Source: Candidatus Neomicrothrix sp. UBA2974 (GTDB lineage Bacteria > Actinomycetota > Acidimicrobiia > Acidimicrobiales > MedAcidi-G1). Taken from it: a stretch of DNA of 58,098 nt. The stretch is taken from assembly GCA_002348705.1 (NCBI GenBank), contig DEAU01000045.1, positions 37,892 through 95,989 of the forward strand, in the 5' to 3' direction. Each line of letters begins with the position of its first letter. The first letter of the stretch is position 1. Position numbers and translations under genes: made by a program. Below the pieces are notes generated by a model. It was not told the origin of the DNA and did not search any database. It saw only the letters and a program-made list of their open reading frames with translations. This document shows positions 1 to 8,418 of this stretch, one piece after another.

Positions 1-1236
1 CGGACTGTTATTGACGGAATGGACGCCGTAGACCTTCCGGATACCAACGAGGAGGTCTGGCGGTACTCGCGGATCGGCGAATTGGACCTTGGTCGCTACA
101 TCGCCCTAGGGCGACAGCCGACCACCAAGACAGCTGCAGGACTTGACCTAGCCACCTATGGCGAGACGTCAGCACTGATCGTTGTGCGTAATGGTTGGGT
201 TTCAGAGGCGACTACGTCGTCGGACGCCCTTGATGACGGTCTGTACGTTGGCCCGGTCGCCGACCTTGCGGAAGGCGAGTCGTTGTTTGGTTCAGCCCTA
301 GAAGTCCCAGTCGATCTATTCGGACACCTCAACCGGGCCTTCGGTCCGGAACCGGTTGCTGTTGTGGTGCCCGATGGCATCCATCTTGAGGCACCAGTAG
401 TGGTCGTGGTCCTTTCAGACGTCGATGGAGCTGCGGTATTCCCTCGTGTAGTAGTTCGCTTAGGCGCTGATGCGACAGCCACCGTTATCGAATATCACGC
501 CTCGGCTGAGGTAGATGCCCTGGTAGCGCCAGTGTTCGAGGCCACTGTCGGTCACTCTGGCTACTTGCGCCATGCTCTGGTTCAAGATCTCGGTCCGCGG
601 GTTTGGCAACTTGGCCACCAAGCATTTCGCGTAGAGCAATCAGGCCGTCTAGAAGCGTTCTCCGTTGGCCTAGGTGGTGATTACGTTCGGACACGCACTG
701 ACTGCCGGCTTGCCGCTCGAGGTGCCGAAGGTCGTCTGACGGCCGCTTACTATGGCGAGAAGGAGCAGACGCTCGATTTTCGGACCTTTCAGGAGCACGC
801 GGCACCCGATACCACCAGTGATTTACTTTTCAAGGGAGCTCTGGATGGAGCTTCTCGGTCTGTCTATACGGGTCTGATTCGAGTCCTTCCCGAAGCGGTT
901 CGGACGGTTGCTCACCAAACCAATCGCAACGTGAAGCTTTCAGCGGAGGCCTGGGCAGAAAGTGTCCCTAATCTGGAGATCGAGACCGACGACGTGGTGT
1001 GTAGTCACGCGTCGACGGTGTCGCCCGTGGACGAGGATCAGCGATTTTTTCTGGAGAGTCGGGGCGTGCCCACCGTGGTTGCCGAGCGGCTCCTATTAGA
1101 GGGCTTCTTTGAAGACGTGGCGGCGGCAGCGCCTCATCCGGGCGTAGCGGGAATACTTCGTGATGCTCTCGCCGACCGGCTCAACCGACGGTCGAATATG
1201 GAATCCTTGGCGATGCAAGGGGAGTCGGCGCTGTGA
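1..1236 (+). CDS. sufD: SufD-like Fe-S cluster assembly scaffold protein, 5' end cut by window
   Basis: Cytosolic subunit of the SufBCD scaffold on which iron-sulfur clusters are built. The reading frame is open from base 1. The first visible ATG is at 19, but only six residues lie before the EEVWRYSRI segment, which in actinobacterial SufD usually follows 20-30 residues of N-terminus, so the true start is probably upstream of the window. The C-terminal core carries the typical Cys-Ser-His stretch (VVCSHASTVSP) followed by DEDQRFFLESRG, diagnostic for SufB/SufD. The next gene overlaps it by four bases (GTGA), so it heads an operon with a Rieske protein and sufC. SufB is expected just upstream, outside the window. 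SufB is the alternative call, but the length (at least 405 aa) and the EEVWRYSRI motif favour SufD. Confidence 0.9.
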   Translation, partial: RTVIDGMDAVDLPDTNEEVWRYSRIGELDLGRYIALGRQPTTKTAAGLDLATYGETSALIVVRNGWVSEATTSSDALDDGLYVGPVADLAEGESLFGSALEVPVDLFGHLNRAFGPEPVAVVVPDGIHLEAPVVVVVLSDVDGAAVFPRVVVRLGADATATVIEYHASAEVDALVAPVFEATVGHSGYLRHALVQDLGPRVWQLGHQAFRVEQSGRLEAFSVGLGGDYVRTRTDCRLAARGAEGRLTAAYYGEKEQTLDFRTFQEHAAPDTTSDLLFKGALDGASRSVYTGLIRVLPEAVRTVAHQTNRNVKLSAEAWAESVPNLEIETDDVVCSHASTVSPVDEDQRFFLESRGVPTVVAERLLLEGFFEDVAAAAPHPGVAGILRDALADRLNRRSNMESLAMQGESAL

Positions 1237-1583
1237 ATGGAGTGCAGGCCTGCGCACTGTCTGAACTCGTCGACGGTACTGCCCGACGGGTGATGGTGGA
1301 TGGTCGACCGGTGGCTTTGGTGCGCGTTGGTGACCGAGTGCACGCTATTGATGACACATGTAGCCATTCCGACGTTTCACTGGCCGATGGTGAGGTAGAT
1401 GTCGACGAGTGTGCCCTGGAGTGCTGGAAGCACGGGAGTCTCTTCGATCTTGAGACAGGCGAGGCCTTGACTCTTCCGGCCGTCAATCCAGTTGCCGTGC
1501 ATGCAGTGTCTGTCGTGGGCCAGGAGGTTTATGTGGCTTTAGCCGGTGGTGATAAAACCGATGGGGCTGGAGCCGAGCTATGA
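1233..1583 (+). CDS. Rieske-type [2Fe-2S] ferredoxin in the suf operon
   Basis: Small (116 aa) soluble electron carrier. The two Rieske ligand motifs are visible: C-S-H near residue 46 and C-W-K-H near residue 65 (the C-x-H ... C-x2-H pattern), within the bacterial dioxygenase-ferredoxin-like fold. It starts at a GTG that overlaps the sufD stop and itself overlaps sufC by four bases (ATGA), so it is translationally coupled inside the suf operon. Rieske proteins in this position are common in actinobacterial suf operons. Their partner is not established here; an electron supply role for cluster assembly, or simply being a client, are both inferences. Confidence 0.9.
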   Translation: MNGVQACALSELVDGTARRVMVDGRPVALVRVGDRVHAIDDTCSHSDVSLADGEVDVDECALECWKHGSLFDLETGEALTLPAVNPVAVHAVSVVGQEVYVALAGGDKTDGAGAEL

Positions 1584-2428
1584 CGGGTGTTGAACGAGCG
1601 CTGCGGATTGAAGGCCTCACGGCTCGTGTCGGCGATACGGAGATCCTTCACGGCGTGGACCTCGAAGTTCTTCCGGGCGAGGTGCACGCAGTGATGGGTC
1701 CGAACGGGTCGGGGAAGTCGACGCTGTCGCACGTCCTGATGGGCCGTCCCGGGTACGAGGTAACCGGCGGCTCGGTCACCCTTGACGGAATCGACCTGCT
1801 GTCCCTAGCCACCTGGCAACGGGCCAGAGCCGGTCTGTTCTTGGCTTTGCAGCATCCCACCGAGGTGCCTGGAGTGAGTCTCGAGTCAGTGGTTACCGAG
1901 GCAGTTGGGACTGCGGTCGGCTCGACCGACAGTATCCGTGAGGTGCTGTTGGCTGAAGCGGCCCGTATCGGATTCGACCAACGGTTCCTAGATCGACCGT
2001 TGAACGTCGACCTTTCGGGCGGTGAGAAGAAGCGCAATGAGACGTTGATGTTGGGCGTGCTGAAGCGTCGGTACGCGGTGCTTGACGAGATCGACTCCGG
2101 CCTTGATGTCGATGCTCTTGCTTCCGTGTCGCGGCGTATTCAGGAGGCGACCGAGGAGGATGAACTTGGTGTCCTCGCTATCACACACTTCAGTCGACTC
2201 CTGGACGTGCTCGAACCAGATCGGGTGCACGTCCTTGCTGAAGGTCGAATCCAGGCTGTGGGCGGATCGGAACTGGCCGAGCGCCTGGAGGCTGAAGGCT
2301 ATGCCGGGGTATTGGGAGAGGCCGGCGTCTCGGTGAATCTCCCCGCGGGTATCACTCATCCCAAAGGACACGAGGCGGGCTTTGGCGATGACCCGTTCGC
2401 TGATCCTGTCGCCGACTCGCTTGTCTGA
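1580..2428 (+). CDS. sufC: SufC ATPase of the Fe-S scaffold (copy 1)
   Basis: Cytosolic ABC-type ATPase that drives the SufBCD scaffold. It has Walker A GPNGSGKST, the SufC-type signature LSGGEKKRNE and Walker B VLDEIDSGLD, followed by the switch-His segment AITHFSRLL. At 282 aa it is slightly longer than usual because of a C-terminal tail of about 35 residues rich in Gly/Asp after the ATPase core. It is coupled to the preceding Rieske gene by an ATGA overlap. A second, clearly different SufC is encoded on the opposite strand at 4507-5298. This copy has AGLFLALQHPTE at the Q-loop where copy 2 has AGIFLAFQYPLE. Confidence 0.93.
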   Translation: MTGVERALRIEGLTARVGDTEILHGVDLEVLPGEVHAVMGPNGSGKSTLSHVLMGRPGYEVTGGSVTLDGIDLLSLATWQRARAGLFLALQHPTEVPGVSLESVVTEAVGTAVGSTDSIREVLLAEAARIGFDQRFLDRPLNVDLSGGEKKRNETLMLGVLKRRYAVLDEIDSGLDVDALASVSRRIQEATEEDELGVLAITHFSRLLDVLEPDRVHVLAEGRIQAVGGSELAERLEAEGYAGVLGEAGVSVNLPAGITHPKGHEAGFGDDPFADPVADSLV

Positions 2429-2451
2429 CGGGCTGGGTCCGGAACACCACG

Positions 2452-2739
2452 ATGACCACTCCTGTGCCACTGACTGGGGAGGATCGAGCGGAACTTGCTA
2501 ACCGGTTGCCTGCGTGGACGGTCGACGGTGAGGTTCTTCGGCGTAGTTTGGAGTTCAGCAACTTCGTTGATGCGTGGGAATTTATGGAGAGGGTGGCTTT
2601 CATCGCCGAGGAATTTCAGCACCACCCCGACTGGTCCAACTCGTGGAACCGGGTTGAAATAGGGATTACTACCCACAGTGCCGGGTGCTTGACCCAACTT
2701 GATCTGGCTTTTGCCGAGGCGGTCGACGCTCTGTCTTGA
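2452..2739 (+). CDS. Pterin-4a-carbinolamine dehydratase
   Basis: 95-aa enzyme of the PCD/DCoH family, which dehydrates 4a-hydroxytetrahydropterin so the cofactor can be recycled. The active-site signature is complete: EEFQHHPDW, a downstream aromatic and WNRVEIGITTHSAG ending in the conserved TQLD. It lies 23 bases after sufC on the same strand and may be read with it. No aromatic amino acid hydroxylase is visible in the window, so its physiological partner is unknown; PCD homologues in bacteria lacking such hydroxylases are thought to act on other pterins or molybdopterin. It converges on sufU. Confidence 0.92.
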   Translation: MTTPVPLTGEDRAELANRLPAWTVDGEVLRRSLEFSNFVDAWEFMERVAFIAEEFQHHPDWSNSWNRVEIGITTHSAGCLTQLDLAFAEAVDALS

Positions 2740-2762
2740 TCGTTGAATAGGTGGTTGAGGGG

Positions 2763-3239
2763 TCACCCGTCGCCGGGCTCTGTCAGTGCTTGTTCCAGCG
2801 TGTTCCAGCCAAGGGTGGCGCACTTGATGCGTACTGGAAACTTGACCACGCCTCTCAGGGCCTCTAGGTCGCCGAGTCCCGACCTCCCGGGTTGGTTCTC
2901 ATCTGGGGATAAATGGTCGCCCTCAAGCCCATGTTCGTGGATTGACATCATCTCCTTGAATTTTCGCAGGACGGATCGGGTCTCGTCGATTGACTTCCCG
3001 ACAACAGCGGTTGACATCATCGAGGCCGACGACTGGCTAATAGAACAGCCCTGGCCACCGATACCAACCTCGGTGATGATCCCATCGGCGACCTGCAAGT
3101 AGACGCGAACCTCGTCGCCACAAAGCGGATTGAAGCCTTCGGCCATAGTGGCCGGAGGTACCTCAAGTTCGCCGCGGTTGCGAGGGTTTCGGTAGTGGTC
3201 AAGGATGATCTCGCGGTAAAGGTCCTCAAGTCCGGCCAT
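2763..3239 (-). CDS. sufU: SufU Fe-S assembly / sulfur-relay protein
   Basis: Zinc-containing IscU-like protein that accepts persulfide sulfur from SufS and passes it to the SufBCD scaffold in Gram-positive type SUF systems. The three conserved cysteines are present: one in NPLCGDEV (about residue 40), one in GQGCSISQSSASMM (about 66), and one in RIKCATLGW near the C-terminus (about 138). The insertion of roughly 20 residues before the last cysteine, a SufU hallmark compared with IscU, is also present. It starts 14 bases after the sufS stop and is the last gene of the sufC2-sufS-sufU operon. Confidence 0.93.
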   Translation of the reverse strand: MAGLEDLYREIILDHYRNPRNRGELEVPPATMAEGFNPLCGDEVRVYLQVADGIITEVGIGGQGCSISQSSASMMSTAVVGKSIDETRSVLRKFKEMMSIHEHGLEGDHLSPDENQPGRSGLGDLEALRGVVKFPVRIKCATLGWNTLEQALTEPGDG

Positions 3240-3253
3240 TTCCTTGTCTCCGT

Positions 3254-4510
3254 CTAGAACTTGAAGAACTCGCCGGCGGCAGCCAGAGCATCGGCGAGAG
3301 CGTCGACGTCGGACTCGTCGTTATAGAGGTATAGCGAGGCCCGGGCAGTCGCACTGACTCCCAGCACCTTCATGAGCGGTTTCGCACAGTGATGACCGGC
3401 TCGCACACAGACTCCGTGCTGGTCCAGCACCTGACTCAGGTCGTGCGGGTGGATGTCACGATAGGCCAGCGAGAGCGTGCCGCCTCGGTTCTCGACGGAG
3501 GGTGGTCCATGGATGGTCAAGTCGTCACCGAAACGGTCAACAAGCGTGCGTAGGGCGTATGCCGTGAGGTGCTGCTCGTGAGCGGCGATTGTTTCCATAC
3601 CCAGCTGGTTGAGGTAGTCGATCGACGCGTGCCAGCCGACGATTTCGGAAATGGGTTGGGTGCCGGCTTCAAATCGTGTCGGGACGTCGGCTGGTGTGAA
3701 CCCATCGACAGTCACGTTCTGGATCATCGACCCGCCGCCGAGAAATGGTGGCATAGCGCTCAGCAACTCCTGGCGGCCCCAAAGGGCGCCGATGCCAGTT
3801 GGGCCGAGCATCTTGTGGCCGGTCACTGCAACGAAGTCGGCGCCCCAAGCGGTGATGTCGCTGGGTTGGTGGGGGACCCATTGACTGGCATCGACGAGCA
3901 CGGTGGCGTCCACAGCGTGAGCGGCATCGGTCAAGCGGCGGATCGGTGGTAGAGCTCCGGTCACGTTGGAGGCGGCGGTGACGGCTAGCAGGCGCGCACC
4001 GTTTAATAGGTCGTCCAGGTTGGTGAGTTCGAGGCAACCCTCGTCGTCGACGGGAATCCAGCGGATCTCCACGCCGCGCTCGGCAGCCAGTTGCTGCCAC
4101 GGGACGATATTGGCGTGGTGTTCGAGCATGGTGAGTAGGACAACGTCACCTTCGGTCAAGTTGGTGCGGCCCCACGAGTGGGCCACCAGATTGATGGCCT
4201 CAGTTGCGTTCTTTGTAAACACGATCTCCTCGGACGATGGCGCTCCTAGGAATTCGGCCAGTGCTGCGCGGGCGGATTCGACGGCCGCCGTGGCACGTTC
4301 GGCGATGTAGTAGGCACCCCGGTGCACGTTGGCGTTGATCTCGCTGTAATAGCGATCCATCGCATCCAGAACTGACTGTGGCTTCTGTGAGGTTGCGCCT
4401 GAGTCGAGATAGACAATCGACTTCCCGTGGACCTCTCGTTGAAGTAGTGGGAAGTCGGCTTTGACACTTGTCACGTCAAGACTCCCAGGCGTGGCGGTTT
4501 TGGTATTCAT
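3254..4510 (-). CDS. sufS: SufS cysteine desulfurase
   Basis: PLP-dependent enzyme that removes sulfur from L-cysteine and carries it as a persulfide. The PLP lysine is in VTGHKMLGPTGIGALWG. The catalytic cysteine loop RAGHHCAKPLM is near the C-terminus. The family N-terminal motif YLDSGATSQKPQSV is present. The length of 418 aa is normal. Its ATG overlaps the sufC2 stop by four bases, and sufU follows within 14 bases, giving one tightly packed transcript. Confidence 0.95.
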   Translation of the reverse strand: MNTKTATPGSLDVTSVKADFPLLQREVHGKSIVYLDSGATSQKPQSVLDAMDRYYSEINANVHRGAYYIAERATAAVESARAALAEFLGAPSSEEIVFTKNATEAINLVAHSWGRTNLTEGDVVLLTMLEHHANIVPWQQLAAERGVEIRWIPVDDEGCLELTNLDDLLNGARLLAVTAASNVTGALPPIRRLTDAAHAVDATVLVDASQWVPHQPSDITAWGADFVAVTGHKMLGPTGIGALWGRQELLSAMPPFLGGGSMIQNVTVDGFTPADVPTRFEAGTQPISEIVGWHASIDYLNQLGMETIAAHEQHLTAYALRTLVDRFGDDLTIHGPPSVENRGGTLSLAYRDIHPHDLSQVLDQHGVCVRAGHHCAKPLMKVLGVSATARASLYLYNDESDVDALADALAAAGEFFKF

Positions 4511-5298
4511 GCCCCAGTCCTGGAGGTAGTAGTTGCTGCCGCTGGGCGGAAGGCCTCGTAGCCTTCGGACTCGAGAGTGGTGGCGAGTTCGGGGCCGCCA
4601 CTCTCCACAATCCGACCGTCGACGAGTATGTGAACCTGGTCCGGACAGAGGATGTTGAGTAGTCGCTGGTAGTGGGTGATGGCTAGCACTCCCAAATCAG
4701 AGCGGTCGCGGCGCACTGCGGCCACGCCATCTGCCACTACGCCTAGGGCATCGATGTCCAGGCCGGAGTCAGTTTCGTCGAGAATCGCCATCTCAGGTTC
4801 CAGGATTGCCATTTGCAGGATCTCGTTTCGCTTCTTCTCGCCACCTGAGAAGCCCTCGTTAACGTGTCTGTCGGCGAACGAAGGGTCCATGCCGAGCCGG
4901 TCCATCCAATCCATGATTGACAGCCGAAGTTCTAGGACCGAAAGGTCGATTCCCTTGCGTGCCGACAGGGCTTGCCGCAGGAAGTTGATGACTGACACAC
5001 CCGTTACTTCCAACGGATACTGGAATGCCAGAAAGATGCCAGCCCGACCCCGATCGTCAGGTGACCAGTCGACGATCTCGTCGCCTTTGAAAATTACTGA
5101 ACCGCTGGTCACTAGATATTCGGGGCTGCCCATCAAGACCGACGCCAGGGTCGATTTGCCGGAACCGTTGGGACCCATAAGCGCGTGGATTTCGCCGGGG
5201 TGGACCGCCAGATTGACGCCGCGGAGGATCTCCGTACCGTCAGTGGTCGTTGCATGGAGATCACGGACCTCGAATAGGGGAGAGGAGGTCTCGGCCAC
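4507..5298 (-). CDS. sufC: SufC ATPase (copy 2), first gene of sufC-sufS-sufU
   Basis: Second SufC-type ATPase in the window (263 aa), with Walker A GPNGSGKST, signature FSGGEKKRNEILQ, Walker B ILDETDSGLDIDALG and switch region AITHYQRLL. It is closer to canonical SufC than copy 1 in the Q-loop (AFQYPLE) and lacks copy 1's C-terminal tail. The start is a GTG with no Shine-Dalgarno but with a TAGACT box six bases upstream, pointing to a leaderless message. Having two SufC genes facing each other across sufU and PCD suggests duplication with rearrangement of one suf operon. Which copy pairs with SufB/SufD cannot be seen. Confidence 0.94.
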   Translation of the reverse strand: MAETSSPLFEVRDLHATTTDGTEILRGVNLAVHPGEIHALMGPNGSGKSTLASVLMGSPEYLVTSGSVIFKGDEIVDWSPDDRGRAGIFLAFQYPLEVTGVSVINFLRQALSARKGIDLSVLELRLSIMDWMDRLGMDPSFADRHVNEGFSGGEKKRNEILQMAILEPEMAILDETDSGLDIDALGVVADGVAAVRRDRSDLGVLAITHYQRLLNILCPDQVHILVDGRIVESGGPELATTLESEGYEAFRPAAATTTSRTGA

Positions 5299-5304
5299 GA
5301 TCCG

Positions 5305-5310
5305 AGTCTA
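5305..5310 (-). promoter_or_regulatory. Leaderless-type -10 box for sufC2-sufS-sufU
   Basis: Minus-strand TAGACT (TANNNT) lies exactly six bases before the sufC2 GTG. Transcription would begin at or next to the start codon. No Shine-Dalgarno is visible. The same geometry recurs at many genes in this window. Confidence 0.5.
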
Positions 5311-5398
5311 TGGAGGGGTCTGTATTTCCACTATGGCGGTAGTGGTAATCCCATCTTGACTTTCAAGCCCCTGGGCCGTTTTCCCGGGGTCATCTGGA

Positions 5399-5794
5399 TC
5401 AGGCTTTGGTGTCGGCCAAGCTTCGTTTCCAGTCTCTAAAGCGGTTGTGGGACACGCCGTCGGCGCCAGTCCCTAGCCCGGAACCGTCTGGGTGCAGACG
5501 AAATTCGAGAATGCGTCCGAGGTCATAGGAGTCGACCGCAACGTAGCGGGCATCCCCCTTTGCAGGTCCCGCTCGCCACAGCAGCCACCGTCCTAGCCGG
5601 CGCTTGTAAGCGATTCGGATGGGCTTGTTGTCGGGCGACGGAATCCCCTCAGCGGCGGTTAACAATGCATCGGGAGCCTCGATCCACGCCTCTGCGGGAA
5701 CGTTCCGGTCCCGGATGGGAGTTTCAGGCAGATCAGCTGTATGTACCGGCGTGTGGTCGAATGGCCGGAGGTCAGCTGGCAGGGGAGAGTCCAC
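5399..5794 (-). CDS. Unrecognised 131-aa soluble protein
   Basis: I do not recognise a family. The protein is hydrophilic, without membrane segment, signal peptide or cysteines. It has a basic centre (AYKRRLGRWLLWRAGPAKG) followed by a likely beta-rich portion (YVAVDSYDLGRILEFRLHPDG). It starts at GTG 35 bases after the stop of the upstream metallo-hydrolase gene and is probably its downstream partner in a two-gene transcript. Codon use resembles neighbouring real genes and no competing frame looks better. Confidence 0.6.
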   Translation of the reverse strand: MDSPLPADLRPFDHTPVHTADLPETPIRDRNVPAEAWIEAPDALLTAAEGIPSPDNKPIRIAYKRRLGRWLLWRAGPAKGDARYVAVDSYDLGRILEFRLHPDGSGLGTGADGVSHNRFRDWKRSLADTKA

Positions 5795-5829
5795 TAGTAG
5801 TTCGCTTCTATGTTCGATGGCCAGTTAGG

Positions 5830-6591
5830 TCACCAACCCCGAGCCACCCACTCGTCCAGCAACGGCATCTCCGCGCCGATCGTCGTGTCGAGACCATGGC
5901 CGGGCATGACGACTGTATTCGGGCCCAGGTTGGCAAAGAGTCGTCTGTCGATTGACTCGATGATGGTCTCGAAGTCTCCACCCTCGAACGAGGTGGCGCC
6001 GGGACCACCCGGGAAAAGGGTGTCGCCGCTAAAAAGCACTGGTGAGCCTTCGAGTCGAAAACACACCGATCCGGGAGTGTGGCCAGGCGTGCAAATGGCT
6101 CTCAGGCGCAACCTTCCGATCTCTAGAACCGACTCGTCTTCGACTAGATCGTCGTATGAAGGAAGCATGGTCGCGTCAGCAGCGGTGACCGCCACCCGGT
6201 AGCCGGCGTCCCGCACTGCCGGCACGGCCTGGATGTGGTCGAAATGCCCATGGGTCTCGAGCACAGTGCGGACATCAAGCGCCCGGCACAGTTCCAACAA
6301 TTTTTCATGTTCATTGGCGGCGTCGATTAGCACTGACTGACCGGTTTGCCTGCACCGCACCACATAAACGTTGTTTTCCCAGTCGCCTACGACGATCCGG
6401 TGGATTTCGGCCTGATCGTCGCACCAGTGGAGTGCCACACCGGCTACGGCCGGTCGGGAGTGGTCTTGGTGGGCGCAGGGGCCAGCGTGTGGCGAGGTCG
6501 GGGAACCATCTGCGGGGTGGGTTGCGTCATCCATAGTCCGTATCTTGGCATCGTTGCCGTCATCGTTTGAGTAAGGGTCGCAGGTGCTCAC
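5830..6591 (-). CDS. MBL-fold metallo-hydrolase
   Basis: Metallo-beta-lactamase-fold hydrolase of the glyoxalase II-like group. The metal-binding motif ETHGHFDHIQ is followed by ICTPGHTPGSVCF, FSGDTLFPGG and a late VMPGHG, which supply the usual His/Asp ligands for two metals. The first 50 or so residues are low in structure and His/Asp-rich. The start is uncertain: the GTG at 6591 has GGGAG directly against it with no spacer, and an in-frame ATG at 6534 is an alternative. Substrate is unknown; thioesters or lactonised compounds are typical of the fold. It is divergent from the acyl-CoA dehydrogenase. Confidence 0.85.
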   Translation of the reverse strand: MSTCDPYSNDDGNDAKIRTMDDATHPADGSPTSPHAGPCAHQDHSRPAVAGVALHWCDDQAEIHRIVVGDWENNVYVVRCRQTGQSVLIDAANEHEKLLELCRALDVRTVLETHGHFDHIQAVPAVRDAGYRVAVTAADATMLPSYDDLVEDESVLEIGRLRLRAICTPGHTPGSVCFRLEGSPVLFSGDTLFPGGPGATSFEGGDFETIIESIDRRLFANLGPNTVVMPGHGLDTTIGAEMPLLDEWVARGW

Positions 6592-6690
6592 CTCCCAATG
6601 TCTTCCGGGAACGCTTCTGCTGGTAGAACCATGTTGTCGAAAAGGCGCATGCGTCTGACGATCCAGTTACACCACACCGGGAGCGATCAA

Positions 6691-7806
6691 GTGAACTTCG
6701 CCTTTAGCGAGGAACAGGAGCAGTTGCGGGAGTTCGTCCGCACTTTCCTAGAGAACTACTCCTCGGAGACCACAGTTCGCGAGTTGATGGAAACCGAGGA
6801 AGGCTACGACGCGGATACCTGGTCGATGATGGCTGAGCAACTCGGTCTACAGAGTCTGATAATCCCAGAGGAGCACGGAGGACAGGGATTCGGCTATGTC
6901 GAACTCGTAGTGGTGCTGGAAGAGATGGGTCGGGCTCTGCTCTGCGCCCCGTTCTTCTCTACGGTCGTGTTGGCCGCCAACACGCTGATTCATGCTGACG
7001 ACGAAGTGGCAGCGGCCGAGTGCCTGCCAGGAATCGCTTCAGGTGAGACGATCGCTACGTTGGCCTTTACCGAGGAGAGTGGCCGGTGGGACGAGGGCGG
7101 CATCACCATGGAGGCTTCAGCCGCCGGCGACGGATGGACCCTGTCAGGCACGAAGATGTATGTATTGGACGGCCACATCGCCGATTTGGTGCTGGTCGCA
7201 GCGCGGACCGATAGCGGCGTGTCGCTGTTCCGGGTGGACGGAGATGCGGATGGCCTGACCCGAACCCCGCTGGCCACCATGGACATGACCCGTAAGCAGG
7301 CTCGCATCGACTTCGACGGCGTTTCGGCCACGTTGGTTGGTGCCGAGGGCGGCGGCTGGGTAGTGCTCGAGCGGGTACTGGACCTCGCCGCAGTAGCTCT
7401 AGCCGCTGAGCAAGTCGGTGGCGCACAGGTGTGTCTAGACACGGCCGTGCAGTATGCGAAGGACCGTGTCCAGTTCGGCCGGCCCATCGGCTCTTTCCAA
7501 GCCATCAAGCACAAGTGTGCCGACATGTTGCTCGAGGTCGAATCTGCTAAATCTGCCGCCTACTACGCCGGATGGTGCGCAGCGGAGTTAAACGATGAGC
7601 TGCCATCGGTGGCCTCCCTTGCTAAGGCGTACTGCTCGGAGGCCTATTTCCATACCACCGCTGAAAACATTCAGATCCATGGAGGTATTGGCTTTACCTG
7701 GGAGCACCCTGCCCACCTGTACTTCAAGAGAGCCAAAAGCTCAGAGTTGCTGTTCGGCGATCCGACCTACCACCGCGAGTTGCTGGCCCAGCGCATCGGG
7801 ATCTGA
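6691..7806 (+). CDS. Acyl-CoA dehydrogenase family protein
   Basis: FAD enzyme that oxidises an acyl-CoA thioester at the alpha-beta position. The N-terminal helical domain begins NFAFSEEQEQLREFVRTF, the middle domain has LAFTEESGRWD, and the C-terminal domain contains DRVQFGRPIGSFQAIKHK and the IQIHGGIGFTWEH segment typical of FadE-type enzymes from actinobacteria. I place the start at GTG 6691, with GGGAG about nine bases upstream, rather than at ATG 6598, because homologues begin at this NFAF segment. That gives 371 aa. Substrate cannot be told; sterol-side-chain and branched-chain FadE proteins share this architecture. Confidence 0.9.
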   Translation: MNFAFSEEQEQLREFVRTFLENYSSETTVRELMETEEGYDADTWSMMAEQLGLQSLIIPEEHGGQGFGYVELVVVLEEMGRALLCAPFFSTVVLAANTLIHADDEVAAAECLPGIASGETIATLAFTEESGRWDEGGITMEASAAGDGWTLSGTKMYVLDGHIADLVLVAARTDSGVSLFRVDGDADGLTRTPLATMDMTRKQARIDFDGVSATLVGAEGGGWVVLERVLDLAAVALAAEQVGGAQVCLDTAVQYAKDRVQFGRPIGSFQAIKHKCADMLLEVESAKSAAYYAGWCAAELNDELPSVASLAKAYCSEAYFHTTAENIQIHGGIGFTWEHPAHLYFKRAKSSELLFGDPTYHRELLAQRIGI

Positions 7807-7895
7807 CCTGATCGTTCAACGTCTGGCCAGGTTCCTCACAGACGGGTCGACTGTGGTTACACCGGAACCGCTTCGTCTGTTGGCATGATCTGATT

Positions 7896-8408
7896 GTGAC
7901 TTTGGCCCTCTTCGTCTTGGGTGCAGTCCTGGTGTCAGCGATTGCCCTAGTTGCAGTTGGCTCGACGGTCCGACGGTTGGAAGTCTCGGCTCTTCCGGCT
8001 GTGCTCGAGGTAGACGACGCCGTCGAGTGGATTGCCAACCGGCTGCCCGTTGAAGCAGCAACTCAGCTAAGTCGCGACGACGTGGCCTCAGTCGTCGGCT
8101 GGTATCTGGAAGTGTTCGCCGAAGCTGGTCTAGCTACTGAGCACGGACAGGAGCTTGGTGACGCAGTGCTATTTGAAAGGCGGTCTGACGCTGGCAGTAG
8201 CGCGGAGGAGCTTGTTGCGCCGCTGGACGGCGCACTGGAGCATGTAGTGGCCCGGGGTCTTGGACAGGTCGAGCCGTTGGACGCAGTAAGCGTGGCCATG
8301 GTGGCAGACCTTCTAGGAACCTACCTGCTTGAGATCGGGGCTATTGGGGCTAAGGCCGGCGGAGTCGATGGTGCGGAGGCTCTAGAGGCACCCGACAACC
8401 AGGAGTAG
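7896..8408 (+). CDS. Membrane-anchored protein of unknown function
   Basis: 170 aa with one N-terminal hydrophobic helix (LALFVLGAVLVSAIALVAV, residues 3-21) followed by an acidic cytoplasmic or periplasmic helical domain. No catalytic motif or cysteine is visible and I do not recognise the family. It starts at GTG, with a CATGAT box six bases upstream and no Shine-Dalgarno. The stop lies 10 bases before the GDP-fucose synthase gene, so the two may be co-transcribed. Confidence 0.6.
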   Translation: MTLALFVLGAVLVSAIALVAVGSTVRRLEVSALPAVLEVDDAVEWIANRLPVEAATQLSRDDVASVVGWYLEVFAEAGLATEHGQELGDAVLFERRSDAGSSAEELVAPLDGALEHVVARGLGQVEPLDAVSVAMVADLLGTYLLEIGAIGAKAGGVDGAEALEAPDNQE

Positions 8409-8418
8409 CGTCGAGCAC

